Source: Arthrobacter sp. Soc17.1.1.1 (GTDB lineage Bacteria; Actinomycetota; Actinomycetes; Actinomycetales; Micrococcaceae). Taken from it: DNA of 64,000 nucleotides. Within the stretch, counting starts at the first letter, position 1. The number at the start of each line of letters is the position of its first letter. The stretch lies in contig NZ_JBAJII010000001.1 of assembly GCF_036867195.1 (NCBI RefSeq), positions 1,984,001 to 2,048,000 on the forward strand, given 5' to 3'. The notes below the pieces were generated by a model. The model was not told the DNA's origin and ran no database searches. It saw only the letters and a list, made by a program, of their open reading frames with translations. Below, piece after piece: positions 1 through 8,127 of this stretch. Position numbers and translations under genes: made by a program.

Positions 1-1
1 G

Positions 2-67
2 GCGGACATCGTCGCCGCCCGCTCGACCCTGACGGGCCGGCACCTGGCCGAGTACGTCGGCGCCTGA
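2..67 (+). CDS. C-terminal end of a UvrA-like ABC ATPase (partial)
   Basis: Only the last 21 codons lie in the window, ending in GRHLAEYVGA and a TGA stop. The tail, with a residue run of the type VAARSTLTGRHL, is characteristic of actinobacterial UvrA-like (excinuclease ATPase, DrrC-type) proteins, whose C-terminus follows the last ATPase domain. It could be the housekeeping UvrA or the drug-resistance paralogue; this fragment cannot tell them apart. A weak CGGGG/CCCCG hairpin at 74-89 follows the stop. Confidence 0.5.
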   Translation, partial: ADIVAARSTLTGRHLAEYVGA

Positions 68-257
68 GGCCTCCGGGGCCGTTTCCCCGACGCGGCGTCC
101 CGGTCAGCCGAGCCCGCTGCTTGGGCGTCGGTCGCGCCCGGGGGACCCGGGAGCGAGTATCGACCCGCGCCGGGCAAGTAGTCGCCACGGTTGTAGGAGT
201 GGTGTCCCACCCGTCAAATGAGAATCACGCATCACCGCACATCGTGAGGGATACACC

Positions 258-1640
258 GTGATTACTCTGGAACTACCGAACACCACCGGCCCTGCAGTCG
301 ACGCCCCGTACCTGAAGCCACGGACGGCCACGCTGCAGATCTCGGTGTTCGGCGCGCTGAGGATCCGCCGCGGTGACGTACAGCTGGGCGCAGGCGACCT
401 GGGTGGACCGAAGCCTCGCCAGGTCCTGGAGATACTCCTCGTGAACTTCGGCTCGGCGGTGTCCAAGACCCGCATCATGGACCTGCTGTGGGGCGGCAAC
501 CGTCCTGCCGGCGCACTGCCGACGCTCGAGACCTACGTGAGCGTCCTCCGGCGCCACCTGCAGCCGGGCACCGGGCGCACGGGCCCCCTGCGGACGGTGA
601 CGGGAGGATACGCGCTCGACCGGTCCCTCGTCGACCTGGATCTGGACCGGTTCGCGACCCTCACCCGGCGGGCCGGCCACGCGCAGCCCCGTGCGGCGCT
701 CGCCCTGCTGACGGAGGCACTCGACCTGGCGTCCGCTCCACTGCTCGGTGACGAACTGCTCCCCGCGTGGGCCGAGGAGGAACGAGCCGCGCATGCAGTG
801 CGGGTCGGCCGGGTCCGCGTGCTGGCCGCGGAAGCGGCGCTGTCCGTCGGGGACGCAGGCCTGGCGATCGCGCTCGCAGGAGCTGCGGCACAGGATGACG
901 CCCTCGACGAGAGGGCATGGACCGCGCTGGTGCTCGGGCTCGAACGGAACGGCGAGTACACCGAAGCACTGCGGACCTTCGACCGCTGCCGCAGGATCAT
1001 GGACCGCGAGCTCGGCTGCGCCCCCGGATCGGCGCTGCGGGAAGCGCAGGCACGGCTCCTGACCAGCACCGGCGAGGGGGAGAGACCCGGGCCCTCCGCC
1101 GTCCGGAGCTCCACCGCCCCCGCAGGTGCCGGGACCAGCGTGGCCTCCGGGACGACCGGGCGGGAGGCGGAGCGCCTGCGGATCCTGCTCGTCGACGACC
1201 ACACGATGTTCTCGGACCTGCTGGCCGGAGCGCTCGACCGCGAACCGGACCTGAGGAGCGTCGGAGCGGCGACGTCGGTGGCCTCGGCCGTGGCGATGTT
1301 CCAGGATCTCCGGCCCGACATCGTCATGATGGACCTCCATCTCCCCGACGGATCGGGGCTCGCCGCCGCCGAGCGCATCCTCATGATCGCCCCCGGTACC
1401 CGGATCGTGATGCTGACGGGGAATCCCTCCCCGCAGGCGCTGGACGAGGCAGCCCGCCTCGGTGTCTGCGGGTTCCTCCCGAAGGACGGCGCCCTGGGCG
1501 TGATGCTGGATACCCTGAGGCACGCGGAGACCGGGCGCCTGACCATGAGCCCCTCCCTCGAGGCGAGATGGGGTCACGGGGCCTCGTCGGTGCGGGACCC
1601 GCGGGACAGCGACCGGGCAGAATCCGATGCGCGGACCTGA
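258..1640 (+). CDS. SARP-type transcriptional activator with C-terminal receiver domain
   Basis: This 460-residue protein starts with an OmpR-type winged helix (about residues 25-120), continues with a bacterial transcriptional activation (BTAD) helical domain (about 125-270), and after a Pro/Thr/Ser-rich linker ends in a response-regulator receiver domain (about 308-430). The receiver has the acidic pair in LLVDDH, the likely phosphoacceptor Asp359 in MMDLHLPDGSG, a Thr in VMLTGN and Lys409 in FLPKDG. No LuxR-type output domain follows the receiver, so DNA binding must come from the N-terminal SARP part. The GTG start has a GAGGG ribosome site. The downstream histidine kinase overlaps it by 14 nt, so the two probably form one phosphorelay. 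The fusion order is uncommon: most SARPs lack a receiver, and most receivers are N-terminal. Confidence 0.85.
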   Translation: MITLELPNTTGPAVDAPYLKPRTATLQISVFGALRIRRGDVQLGAGDLGGPKPRQVLEILLVNFGSAVSKTRIMDLLWGGNRPAGALPTLETYVSVLRRHLQPGTGRTGPLRTVTGGYALDRSLVDLDLDRFATLTRRAGHAQPRAALALLTEALDLASAPLLGDELLPAWAEEERAAHAVRVGRVRVLAAEAALSVGDAGLAIALAGAAAQDDALDERAWTALVLGLERNGEYTEALRTFDRCRRIMDRELGCAPGSALREAQARLLTSTGEGERPGPSAVRSSTAPAGAGTSVASGTTGREAERLRILLVDDHTMFSDLLAGALDREPDLRSVGAATSVASAVAMFQDLRPDIVMMDLHLPDGSGLAAAERILMIAPGTRIVMLTGNPSPQALDEAARLGVCGFLPKDGALGVMLDTLRHAETGRLTMSPSLEARWGHGASSVRDPRDSDRAESDART

Positions 1641-3075
1641 CGCGGGGGAGCCCGCACAGGGCACCGCCATCACCCCTGGTCCCCTGGAACGGCGGGCGGT
1701 GAAGGCGGCGGTCGCACGGTTCCTCGCGGCGGGCTTCGCGGCACTCCTCCTGGTGGCCCTGCCCATCGTCCTCTGGGTCTGGGCCGAGGCGGAGCGCCAC
1801 GCACTGGCCACTGCGCGGGACGTCACCCAGCGCCTGGCCGACAATGTCGTCGGGCCGCATATCACCGACGAGGTCCTCGCCCGCGAGACGGCCGCCCTGG
1901 AACTCCTCCGACAGGGACTCGCGCCGTGGCTCGACGAAATGGGCGTGACAGGGATCGCGATCCGGGACCAGCACGGCCGCGCGGTCTACTGGGACGGCGA
2001 GTCACCCGTCGGGCGGGAGGTCGAGCAGGATCAGCGGGCGCGACGGCTCCTCGCGGGCGGGCCGGCCACGGCAACCCTCGAACCGGGGACCGCGGAGGAG
2101 GACGACGCGGCGGGTTCCGGTGGACGCGTGGAGGTCCACGTCCGTTCCGTGTCGCAGAGCGGGGCCCCGGTGATCGTCGAGACCTATTCCTCCGGCGAGG
2201 AGGTCCGGCGGGAGCAACGAGCGGTCCTGGCGAACGTGGTCCCACCCATGCTGCTGTCCCTGGCGGCCCTCCAGCTGACGCAACTGGTGCCGGCGATCCG
2301 CCTGGTGAGGCGGATCCAAGCCCACCGGGCGGATCGCACAGAGCTGCTGCGATGCGCGATCGAGTCATCCGACCGGGAGCGCCGACGGATCGCCGGCGAA
2401 CTCCACGACGAAGTGATCCAGAGCCTGTCGGGGCTCGCGTACGCCCTGGAGTCCGAGGAACGGCACGGCCCACCCGCGGGGCGACCGGCCGTCAGGAAGG
2501 CCAGGACGACGCTGCAGGCCACCATCCGCGCCCTCCGGGCCGTGACCACAGAGCTCTATCCCCCCGATCTCGACGAGCTCGGCCTGAAGGCGTCGCTCCT
2601 GCGGCTCGGGGCGCCCCTGGTGGAGCGCGGGATATGCCTGACCGTGGACGTCCCCGGGGATGTCTTCCTCGGCCGCGACCGGGAGGCACTGCTGTTCCGG
2701 GTGGCCCGCGAAACGCTCGTGAACGTCGGCAAGCATTCCTCGGCGCGCTCCGTCGTCGTCCGGATCCGGCGTGCCGGACCACTGAGCGAGATGTGCATCA
2801 CCGATGACGGGGTCGGCTTCGATCCGGGGGCGGCCCGGGCCGAGTGCCACCTCGGCCTCAGGATCCTCACGGACACCGTGCGTCATGCCGGCGGAACCCT
2901 CGACATCCTGTCGGTCCCGGGCGCCGGGACCTCCGTCACCGCCACATTCGGTGGCACCCCACCCACCGAACCCGCCAGCGCCGCCGCTGCCGCCGGGGGG
3001 ATTGGTACCCGCTTCGCGGTTCCCGGCGCCACGCTGCCGAGCATCCGTCAGCTGTTGCCTGCCAGGAGGTCCTGA
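1627..3075 (+). CDS. NarL-family sensor histidine kinase (HisKA_3 type)
   Basis: A 482-residue membrane histidine kinase. A first transmembrane helix lies at about residues 25-48, a roughly 150-residue putative extracytoplasmic sensor region follows, and a second helix spans about 202-224. The dimerisation and phosphoacceptor helix has ERRRIAGELHDEVIQSL with His260, the signature of the DesK/NarL class, and the ATPase domain carries DDGVGFD. The start codon lies inside the end of the SARP-receiver gene, which implies translational coupling and a cognate pair. The signal sensed cannot be read from the sequence. The last 40 or so residues are Ala/Pro-rich and probably disordered. Confidence 0.88.
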   Translation: MRGPDAGEPAQGTAITPGPLERRAVKAAVARFLAAGFAALLLVALPIVLWVWAEAERHALATARDVTQRLADNVVGPHITDEVLARETAALELLRQGLAPWLDEMGVTGIAIRDQHGRAVYWDGESPVGREVEQDQRARRLLAGGPATATLEPGTAEEDDAAGSGGRVEVHVRSVSQSGAPVIVETYSSGEEVRREQRAVLANVVPPMLLSLAALQLTQLVPAIRLVRRIQAHRADRTELLRCAIESSDRERRRIAGELHDEVIQSLSGLAYALESEERHGPPAGRPAVRKARTTLQATIRALRAVTTELYPPDLDELGLKASLLRLGAPLVERGICLTVDVPGDVFLGRDREALLFRVARETLVNVGKHSSARSVVVRIRRAGPLSEMCITDDGVGFDPGAARAECHLGLRILTDTVRHAGGTLDILSVPGAGTSVTATFGGTPPTEPASAAAAAGGIGTRFAVPGATLPSIRQLLPARRS

Positions 3076-3189
3076 ACGGCCATCGCCGTGGTTCCGAGGC
3101 CTGCGCCTCCGGTGCCGCAAGCGCCGTGGGGACCGGAGCGACCGCCCGGACCGAGCGCAGCCTCTTCCTGCAGGGCGACCATCCACGAC

Positions 3190-3209
3190 CCTCGCGAGTT
3201 CACGCGAGG
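3190..3209. terminator. weak hairpin between convergent genes
   Basis: CCTCGCG and CGCGAGG form a 7-bp stem around a 6-nt loop, in the 188-nt gap between the convergent kinase and dehydrogenase genes. There is no T-run, so this is only a candidate bidirectional terminator. Nothing else is recognised in the gap. Confidence 0.3.
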
Positions 3210-3263
3210 CGACGTAGTCGTTCTCGGGGGCGCACCGGGGATGACCCGACGGGTGCAGCCGGG

Positions 3264-4253
3264 TTACGGCCGCGTCCACCCGGCCGGATGATCACGCCGT
3301 TCGGCACCTGCATGATCATGGAGCAGTTCGAGGGATACCTCCCAGAGCCGGGCGGCGCTGGAGGGGTCCAGGGCGTAGGCGCGGACCCCGTGCAGGCCGT
3401 CGACGATCTCCGGTACGACGGCCGCCTCGGCGCAGTCCTCCAGGTACCTGCCTCCGATACCGTCGAGCAGGGGAGAGGTTGCGGCGAACACGGATGTCGC
3501 TGCGCCCTGCTCTGGAGTCTTCGTGGCAAGACCCGCGGCAGCGGCCTGCTCCCTGACGGCGGCGAGCGTGCCCGGTGTCCAGTGGCGTTGCAGGTTCGTC
3601 CAGACCCCACCGGGCATCACGGCGTTCGCCGTGATGCCCTCACCCGCCCAACGCCGTGTGGCCTCGACGGCGAAGAGCGCGTTGGCGGTCTTGGACTGAC
3701 CGTAGGCCTCGCCGGCGTCATAGGGACGGTGGTCGAAGAACAGGTCGTCATGGACGATGTCGGACATGCCGTGGCCGCTGGAACTCAAGGACACGATCCT
3801 CGCTCCGCCCGCGGCGACCAGCGCAGGGTGCAGCGTGTCGGTGAGTGCGAGATGTCCGAGGTGGTTGGTCGCGAACTGCAGTTCCCAGCCGGCTCCTGTG
3901 CGCAGCTCCGGCGTCATCATGATCCCCGCGTTGTTGATGAGGAGGTGGAGCGGCCTCGACCACGTGTCCGCGAACCGGTTCACGGAGGTGATGTCGGCGA
4001 GGTCGAGTGCCTGGACGCGCACGTGTGCGTGGTGGTCCGTGCGGACGATGTCCGCCGCGGCGCGGTGCCCGGCTCCGGGGTCGCGCACGGCGAGGGTCAC
4101 CTCGGCACCGGCGCGGGCCAGGGCGCGGGCGGTCTCGATGCCGATGCCGGAGGATGCGCCGGTGACGATCGCCCGCCTGCCGGTGAGGTCGATGCCCTCG
4201 ACGACCTCCGCCGCGGTGCTCGTCGCATCGAAGGGGGAGTGGATCTCGGTCAT
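3264..4253 (-). CDS. short-chain dehydrogenase/reductase (retinol-dehydrogenase-like)
   Basis: A 329-residue NAD(P)-dependent oxidoreductase with a Rossmann fold. It shows the nucleotide motif VTGASSGIG near residue 30, the NNAG structural motif and the catalytic pair in YGQSK. At 329 residues it is longer than the usual 250 of classical SDRs and fits the WW-oxidoreductase/retinol-dehydrogenase-like group of bacterial SDRs. The start chosen is the ATG at 4253, which has GAGG upstream and gives a normal N-terminus; an in-frame extension to 4364 would overlap the preceding gene. It follows another SDR by 58 nt on the same strand and is probably co-transcribed with it. The substrate is unknown. 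Confidence 0.85.
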   Translation of the reverse strand: MTEIHSPFDATSTAAEVVEGIDLTGRRAIVTGASSGIGIETARALARAGAEVTLAVRDPGAGHRAAADIVRTDHHAHVRVQALDLADITSVNRFADTWSRPLHLLINNAGIMMTPELRTGAGWELQFATNHLGHLALTDTLHPALVAAGGARIVSLSSSGHGMSDIVHDDLFFDHRPYDAGEAYGQSKTANALFAVEATRRWAGEGITANAVMPGGVWTNLQRHWTPGTLAAVREQAAAAGLATKTPEQGAATSVFAATSPLLDGIGGRYLEDCAEAAVVPEIVDGLHGVRAYALDPSSAARLWEVSLELLHDHAGAERRDHPAGWTRP

Positions 4254-4311
4254 TGCAGGTGCCTCGTCCTTCAGGGTGTGATGCAGGGTGTGGTGCCGGG
4301 CGTGGTCGAGG

Positions 4312-5097
4312 TCAGGCCGGGCGGATCGAGGAGATCCCGCCATCGACGGCGAGGATGCTTCCATGGATCATCCGCGAGGTGTCCGACGCCAGGAACAGGA
4401 CGCCGTGCGCGATGTCCTCGGGTTGCACGACGACGCCCGCAGGGGTCGTGGCCGTCATCACGTCCAGGACGGCGCGGGCGGATTCATTGCCGGGAGTGAG
4501 CGTCACACCGGGGGAGACCGTGTTGACGCGCACGCCTCTCGGGCCGAATTCAGCGGCCCAGGACCGGGTCAGCTGTTCCATGGCGGCCTTGGTCGCCGTG
4601 TACAGGGCGGCGAAGGGATTGCCGACCGATGCCATCCACGAGCCGATGTTGACGACGATGCCGCCACCGGCGCCGGCCATGGCGGGAAGGATGGAAGCAG
4701 CGAGGACGTGGGGTGCCCGGATGTTGACCGCGAGCATCGCGTCGAGATCCTGGTCAGTGAGGTCAGCGGTCGCCGTCGCAGGGTAGATCCCGGCGTTGTT
4801 GACGAGGATGTCGATGCGCCCTCCCAGCAGGGCTGTGGCCTCCGCGGCGAAGTGCCGGATCTCCGTGTAACTGCCCGACAGGTCGACGGCGAGGAACTCC
4901 GCCTGGCCGCCGCCGTCCCTGATCCGGGCCGTGACCTCCAGCCCGCGGGCCCGGTCGCGCCCGCTCACCACGACGTGGGCGCCGGCTGTGGCCAGGGTGG
5001 CAGCGATGGCAGCGCCGATACCGCTGGTGGAACCGGTGACGAGCGCAGTCCGTCCGTCGAGGCGGGTAGTGCTGATGGGTGCGGTGTTCGTTGTCAT
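4312..5097 (-). CDS. classical SDR oxidoreductase (FabG-like)
   Basis: A 261-residue classical SDR with TGSTSGIG near the N-terminus, NNAG, an active-site Ser in VVNIGS and the catalytic YTATK, ending in the usual DGG near the C-terminus. Such proteins reduce carbonyls or oxidise alcohols with NAD(P)H; the substrate cannot be told. It is the first gene of a two-SDR unit and is divergent from an XRE-family regulator 100 bp away, the usual layout for a regulator controlling its neighbour. A TACAAC hexamer sits exactly 6 nt before the ATG, so the transcript may be leaderless. Confidence 0.88.
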   Translation of the reverse strand: MTTNTAPISTTRLDGRTALVTGSTSGIGAAIAATLATAGAHVVVSGRDRARGLEVTARIRDGGGQAEFLAVDLSGSYTEIRHFAAEATALLGGRIDILVNNAGIYPATATADLTDQDLDAMLAVNIRAPHVLAASILPAMAGAGGGIVVNIGSWMASVGNPFAALYTATKAAMEQLTRSWAAEFGPRGVRVNTVSPGVTLTPGNESARAVLDVMTATTPAGVVVQPEDIAHGVLFLASDTSRMIHGSILAVDGGISSIRPA

Positions 5098-5103
5098 GAC
5101 TCA

Positions 5104-5191
5104 GTTGTAGATCCCGCGGCTGTCTCCAGCCAGATCCTGGTCAACCGGGGCATGGCAGGGCCATGTTCGGAGGGATCAGGCGATCTACAGT
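5104..5191. promoter_or_regulatory. divergent, mirror-image leaderless promoters with central palindrome
   Basis: The 100-bp gap between the SDR and the XRE regulator is symmetrical. TGTAGATC (5106-5113) and GATCTACA (5182-5189) form an inverted repeat. On each strand this repeat contains the -10 hexamer (TACAAC leftward, TACAGT rightward) ending 6 nt before the ATG. In between, CATGGC-AGG-GCCATG (5151-5165) is a perfect palindrome placed where a repressor would cover both promoters. The operator role is inference. Confidence 0.55.
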
Positions 5192-5197
5192 GAGGAA

Positions 5198-6040
5198 ATG
5201 GCCGCTGATCGCACGCATCTGGGAGCATTCCTGCGCTCCCGTCGGGATGCCCTGACCCCCGCCGCCGCCGGCATGCGGGCCTTCCCGGGGCCGCGCCGCG
5301 TGCCCGGTCTGCGCAAGGAGGAACTCGCGGTGCTGGCCGGCGTCAGTCCCGACTACTACAGCCGGCTCGAACAGGGCCGACAGGCGAATGTCTCCGTGGG
5401 CGTCCTCGAGGCGCTGGCGCACGCGCTGCGCCTGAACGACGTGGAACGGAAGCACCTCATCGCCCTGGCGAATCCTTCCACCAGATCACGCCTCGCGTCG
5501 CCCGCTGCGCAGCAGGCCGACCAGGGCCTCCTGAGGCTCATGACGGCACTGGACGACGTACCGGCCCTGATCCTGGGCCGCCGCGGGGAGGTGCTGGCCA
5601 CCAACGCGCTCCTGACCGCCGTCCTCGAGAGCCTCCGGCCGTCGACATCCCTGGTCCGGTTCATGTTCTTCGACTCGATCGCCCGGGAACGGATCGTGAA
5701 CTGGGAGCATTTCGCTGCGACGTCGATCGCGGCTCTCCGCGGCGAACTAGGCCGCCACCCCGACGACGAACGACTGGTGTCCCTGATCGATGAGTTACGG
5801 ACACGCGACGCGGATGCGGCCCGGTGGTGGGACGACCACGGGGTGCAGGACTATGCCTCGGCGGACAAGCGGATCCTGCACCCCGTCGTAGGAGAACTGT
5901 CCTTCGCCATCGAGACGGTCACGTCGCCGCGATCGGACAGCCAGGTGCTCGTCGTCTACACGACGCAGCCCGGATCCGAGACAGCCCGGAAACTGCCGTT
6001 CCTGGCCAGCTGGGGGTCACACCGAGCAGCGTCCCGGTGA
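5198..6040 (+). CDS. XRE-family regulator with MmyB-like ligand-binding domain
   Basis: A 280-residue protein with an N-terminal helix-turn-helix (about residues 8-65, containing LRKEELAVLAGVSPDYYSRLEQGR) and a C-terminal MmyB-type domain (about 105-270) thought to bind small, often hydrophobic ligands. Proteins of this family commonly stand next to, and repress, SDR or other oxidoreductase genes, which matches the divergent SDR pair here. A GAGGAA lies directly against the ATG, and TACAGT ends 6 nt upstream, so initiation may be leaderless. Confidence 0.88.
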   Translation: MAADRTHLGAFLRSRRDALTPAAAGMRAFPGPRRVPGLRKEELAVLAGVSPDYYSRLEQGRQANVSVGVLEALAHALRLNDVERKHLIALANPSTRSRLASPAAQQADQGLLRLMTALDDVPALILGRRGEVLATNALLTAVLESLRPSTSLVRFMFFDSIARERIVNWEHFAATSIAALRGELGRHPDDERLVSLIDELRTRDADAARWWDDHGVQDYASADKRILHPVVGELSFAIETVTSPRSDSQVLVVYTTQPGSETARKLPFLASWGSHRAASR

Positions 6041-6426
6041 CACGTCAGAGCCCACGTGTCGTACGGATGGAACAGGTGGCGCGAGCCGTGGCGACGTGGC
6101 CACGGACACCCCTTCCCGGCATGCCAGCTGATCGCCGATAATCTACATTATGTCAGGTAGCGGTTCGGAGGCCCTCCTCTCCATGGTTCGTCGACCGCCG
6201 GTCCACCACGGTTCTCGCTCCGGCAACCACCGCACAGGACGTCGTCGCTGCACCGTCGCCACTGTTGGTTCCGGACCCCGCCGAGCCGGGACTTTCTGCC
6301 CTAGCCTTCCATCGGCCTGAGGCGCACAGTTGACGCCCCGGAGACCCTCAGCGGGTCGAGGCCGACGCTCGCGCGGGCCGCAGTTCGTTCCATCCATGAT
6401 CTCTGCGACGACAAGGATGGCATGTC
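6041..6426. other. 386-nt intergenic region
   Basis: No gene is supported here. The stretch contains an AT-rich dyad ATAAT-CTAC-ATTAT at 6138-6151, and near its 3' end the GGG...CCCTAG box listed separately. It presumably holds the promoter of the downstream DUF4389 gene. Confidence 0.4.
6288..6304 (+). promoter_or_regulatory. DosR/DevR-like box upstream of DUF4389 gene
   Basis: GGGACTTTCTGCCCTAG resembles the GGGAC...GTCCC-type sites of the mycobacterial dormancy regulator DosR. Related boxes precede two more genes nearby, at 9063 and 11202. It lies 123 nt before the start codon. The assignment rests on resemblance only. Confidence 0.4.
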
Positions 6427-7968
6427 ATGAGTTCGCCTCTCAGCACCGTACCGCCCGTACCAGGAGCAGCCCGTATGCAGACGGGCCCTCTCATCCTGGT
6501 CCTGCTCGGCGCCCTTCTCATCACGATTGCGGGCGGTATCGGTGTCAGTGGCGCCACCGTGGCCGCGCTGGCAGGCCTCCAGCGCGACGGGGACTTCCTG
6601 ACCACCTCCACCGAGCGATTCGACTACGACTCCTATGCGCTGACCAGCACACGGACGGAGGTGAACGAGGTGGACGGGCTCGAGGACCTCCCCGAGGGCG
6701 TCGCCACGCTGCGACTGCGCGCGACGGCGACCCAGCCGGGACAGGCCCTCTTCATCGGCGTGGCCCGTCAAACCGACGTGGACGCCTACCTGTCCTCGGT
6801 GAACCACACGGAACTGGTGGATCTCCGGACCACCCCGTTCCGCGCCCTGTACCGCGACGTCCCCGGATCCGGCGTTCCGGCACCACCGGCGGAGCAGGAC
6901 TTCTGGACGACGTCCTCGTCGGGAACGGGGATGCAGGAAGTCACGATCGACCTGCGCTCAGGCAGCTGGGCGGTGGTGGTGATGAACGCCGACGCCAGTC
7001 GTTCCGGAGTGGTGGACCTGCAGGCGGGCTTCCGCTCGACACTCTTCGCCCCGATCGGGGTGGCGCTGCTCCTGACCGCGGCGCTGCTGCTCCTGGTCGG
7101 GATCCCCCTGGTGCTGATCGGAGCCAGCGGCCTCGGCCGAGGGCTGGATCCTTCGCTGAGCGCCTCCCGGCACGGACGGGCCATGGCGCCCGATGAGCGG
7201 CACCGCCTCGACGCCCGGGATCCCGCACGGGACGTCCTGCCTCACCCCGCACGACTGACAGGCCACGTCCGGCCGGGGCTGTCGCGCTGGTTGTGGCTCG
7301 TGAAGTGGTTCCTGGCGATCCCCCATGCCGTGATCCTGGTGCTGCTGTGGGTCGCCTGTTGGGTCTGCACCCTGGCCGCCGGCGTCGTCATCCTCTTCAC
7401 CGGCCGGTACCCGGCGACGCTCTTCCCCTTCACGGTGGGCGTCCTCCGGTGGAGCTGGCGGGTCCAGTTCTACGCGTCGGTCCTCGGGACGGACAAGTAT
7501 CCCCCGTTCACACTGGCGCCCGTCGACGGCTACCCCGCCGACGTCCAGGTGCCGTATCCGGTGCGGCTGCACCGAGGACTGGTGCTGATCAAGGGGTGGC
7601 TCCTCGCACTGCCGCACCTTGTCATCATCGCGGTGCTGACCGGCGGCTGGTCCTGGGCGGTCGACGCGGGCGCCGATCCGGGCGAGGTCGTCAGGACATC
7701 AGGCCCGTCACTGCTGGGCTTCCTTGCTCTCGTCGCGGGGATCGCCTTGCTGTTCACCGCTCGGTATCCCAGGCCGCTGTTCGATTTCGTCATGGGCATC
7801 TCCCGCTGGGTCTATCGCGTGATGGCCTATGTACTCCTCCTGCGCGACGAGTACCCGCCGTTCCGGATGGATCAGGGGCCGGACGAGCCGGACCCGCAAC
7901 CGCACGATCCCGGTACGCCCGGGCTCGTGGAAGCCGGGCGTCCCGCACCGGCTCAGCGGGATTTCTAG
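6427..7968 (+). CDS. DUF4389 membrane protein
   Basis: A 513-residue integral membrane protein of unknown function. A transmembrane helix at about residues 22-45 is followed by a putative extracytoplasmic region of about 160 residues and a second helix near 215-235. Then come two similar DUF4389-type membrane modules, each containing a helix pair and a motif like TGRYP or TARYP ending in a Tyr-Pro-Pro-Phe stretch (KYPPF, EYPPF), which shows an internal duplication. The C-terminal tail is Pro/Asp-rich. The gene stands alone and precedes the lipid kinase and stress protein genes; the box at 6288 hints at shared control with the universal stress protein. Confidence 0.8.
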   Translation: MSSPLSTVPPVPGAARMQTGPLILVLLGALLITIAGGIGVSGATVAALAGLQRDGDFLTTSTERFDYDSYALTSTRTEVNEVDGLEDLPEGVATLRLRATATQPGQALFIGVARQTDVDAYLSSVNHTELVDLRTTPFRALYRDVPGSGVPAPPAEQDFWTTSSSGTGMQEVTIDLRSGSWAVVVMNADASRSGVVDLQAGFRSTLFAPIGVALLLTAALLLLVGIPLVLIGASGLGRGLDPSLSASRHGRAMAPDERHRLDARDPARDVLPHPARLTGHVRPGLSRWLWLVKWFLAIPHAVILVLLWVACWVCTLAAGVVILFTGRYPATLFPFTVGVLRWSWRVQFYASVLGTDKYPPFTLAPVDGYPADVQVPYPVRLHRGLVLIKGWLLALPHLVIIAVLTGGWSWAVDAGADPGEVVRTSGPSLLGFLALVAGIALLFTARYPRPLFDFVMGISRWVYRVMAYVLLLRDEYPPFRMDQGPDEPDPQPHDPGTPGLVEAGRPAPAQRDF

Positions 7969-8057
7969 CGCCGGCTGTTCCCGGGTGGGGAAGCCGTGAA
8001 AAGAGGGCCGCACTCCCCCGGCCCCCGCAGGGGCAGTCGTGATGACACCCGACTTCT

Positions 8058-8079
8058 TATAATAAGTTGGCTTACTTAT
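8058..8079 (+). promoter_or_regulatory. promoter and dyad upstream of the lipid kinase gene
   Basis: A perfect TATAAT (8058-8063) overlaps the dyad ATAAGT-N6-ACTTAT (8062-8079). The overlap would let a dimeric repressor block the promoter. It lies 49 nt before the ATG of the diacylglycerol-kinase-like gene. The local AT-richness stands out from its surroundings. Confidence 0.5.
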
Positions 8080-8127
8080 GCTGGGAACAGCCGCATCCCA
8101 CGAGAGTCATCACCGAAGGTAGCCACC

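Noticed and set aside
3088..3291. Small plus-strand frame in the kinase/SDR gap
   Set aside because: It is Pro/Arg-rich without a ribosome site and overlaps the SDR end; no support.
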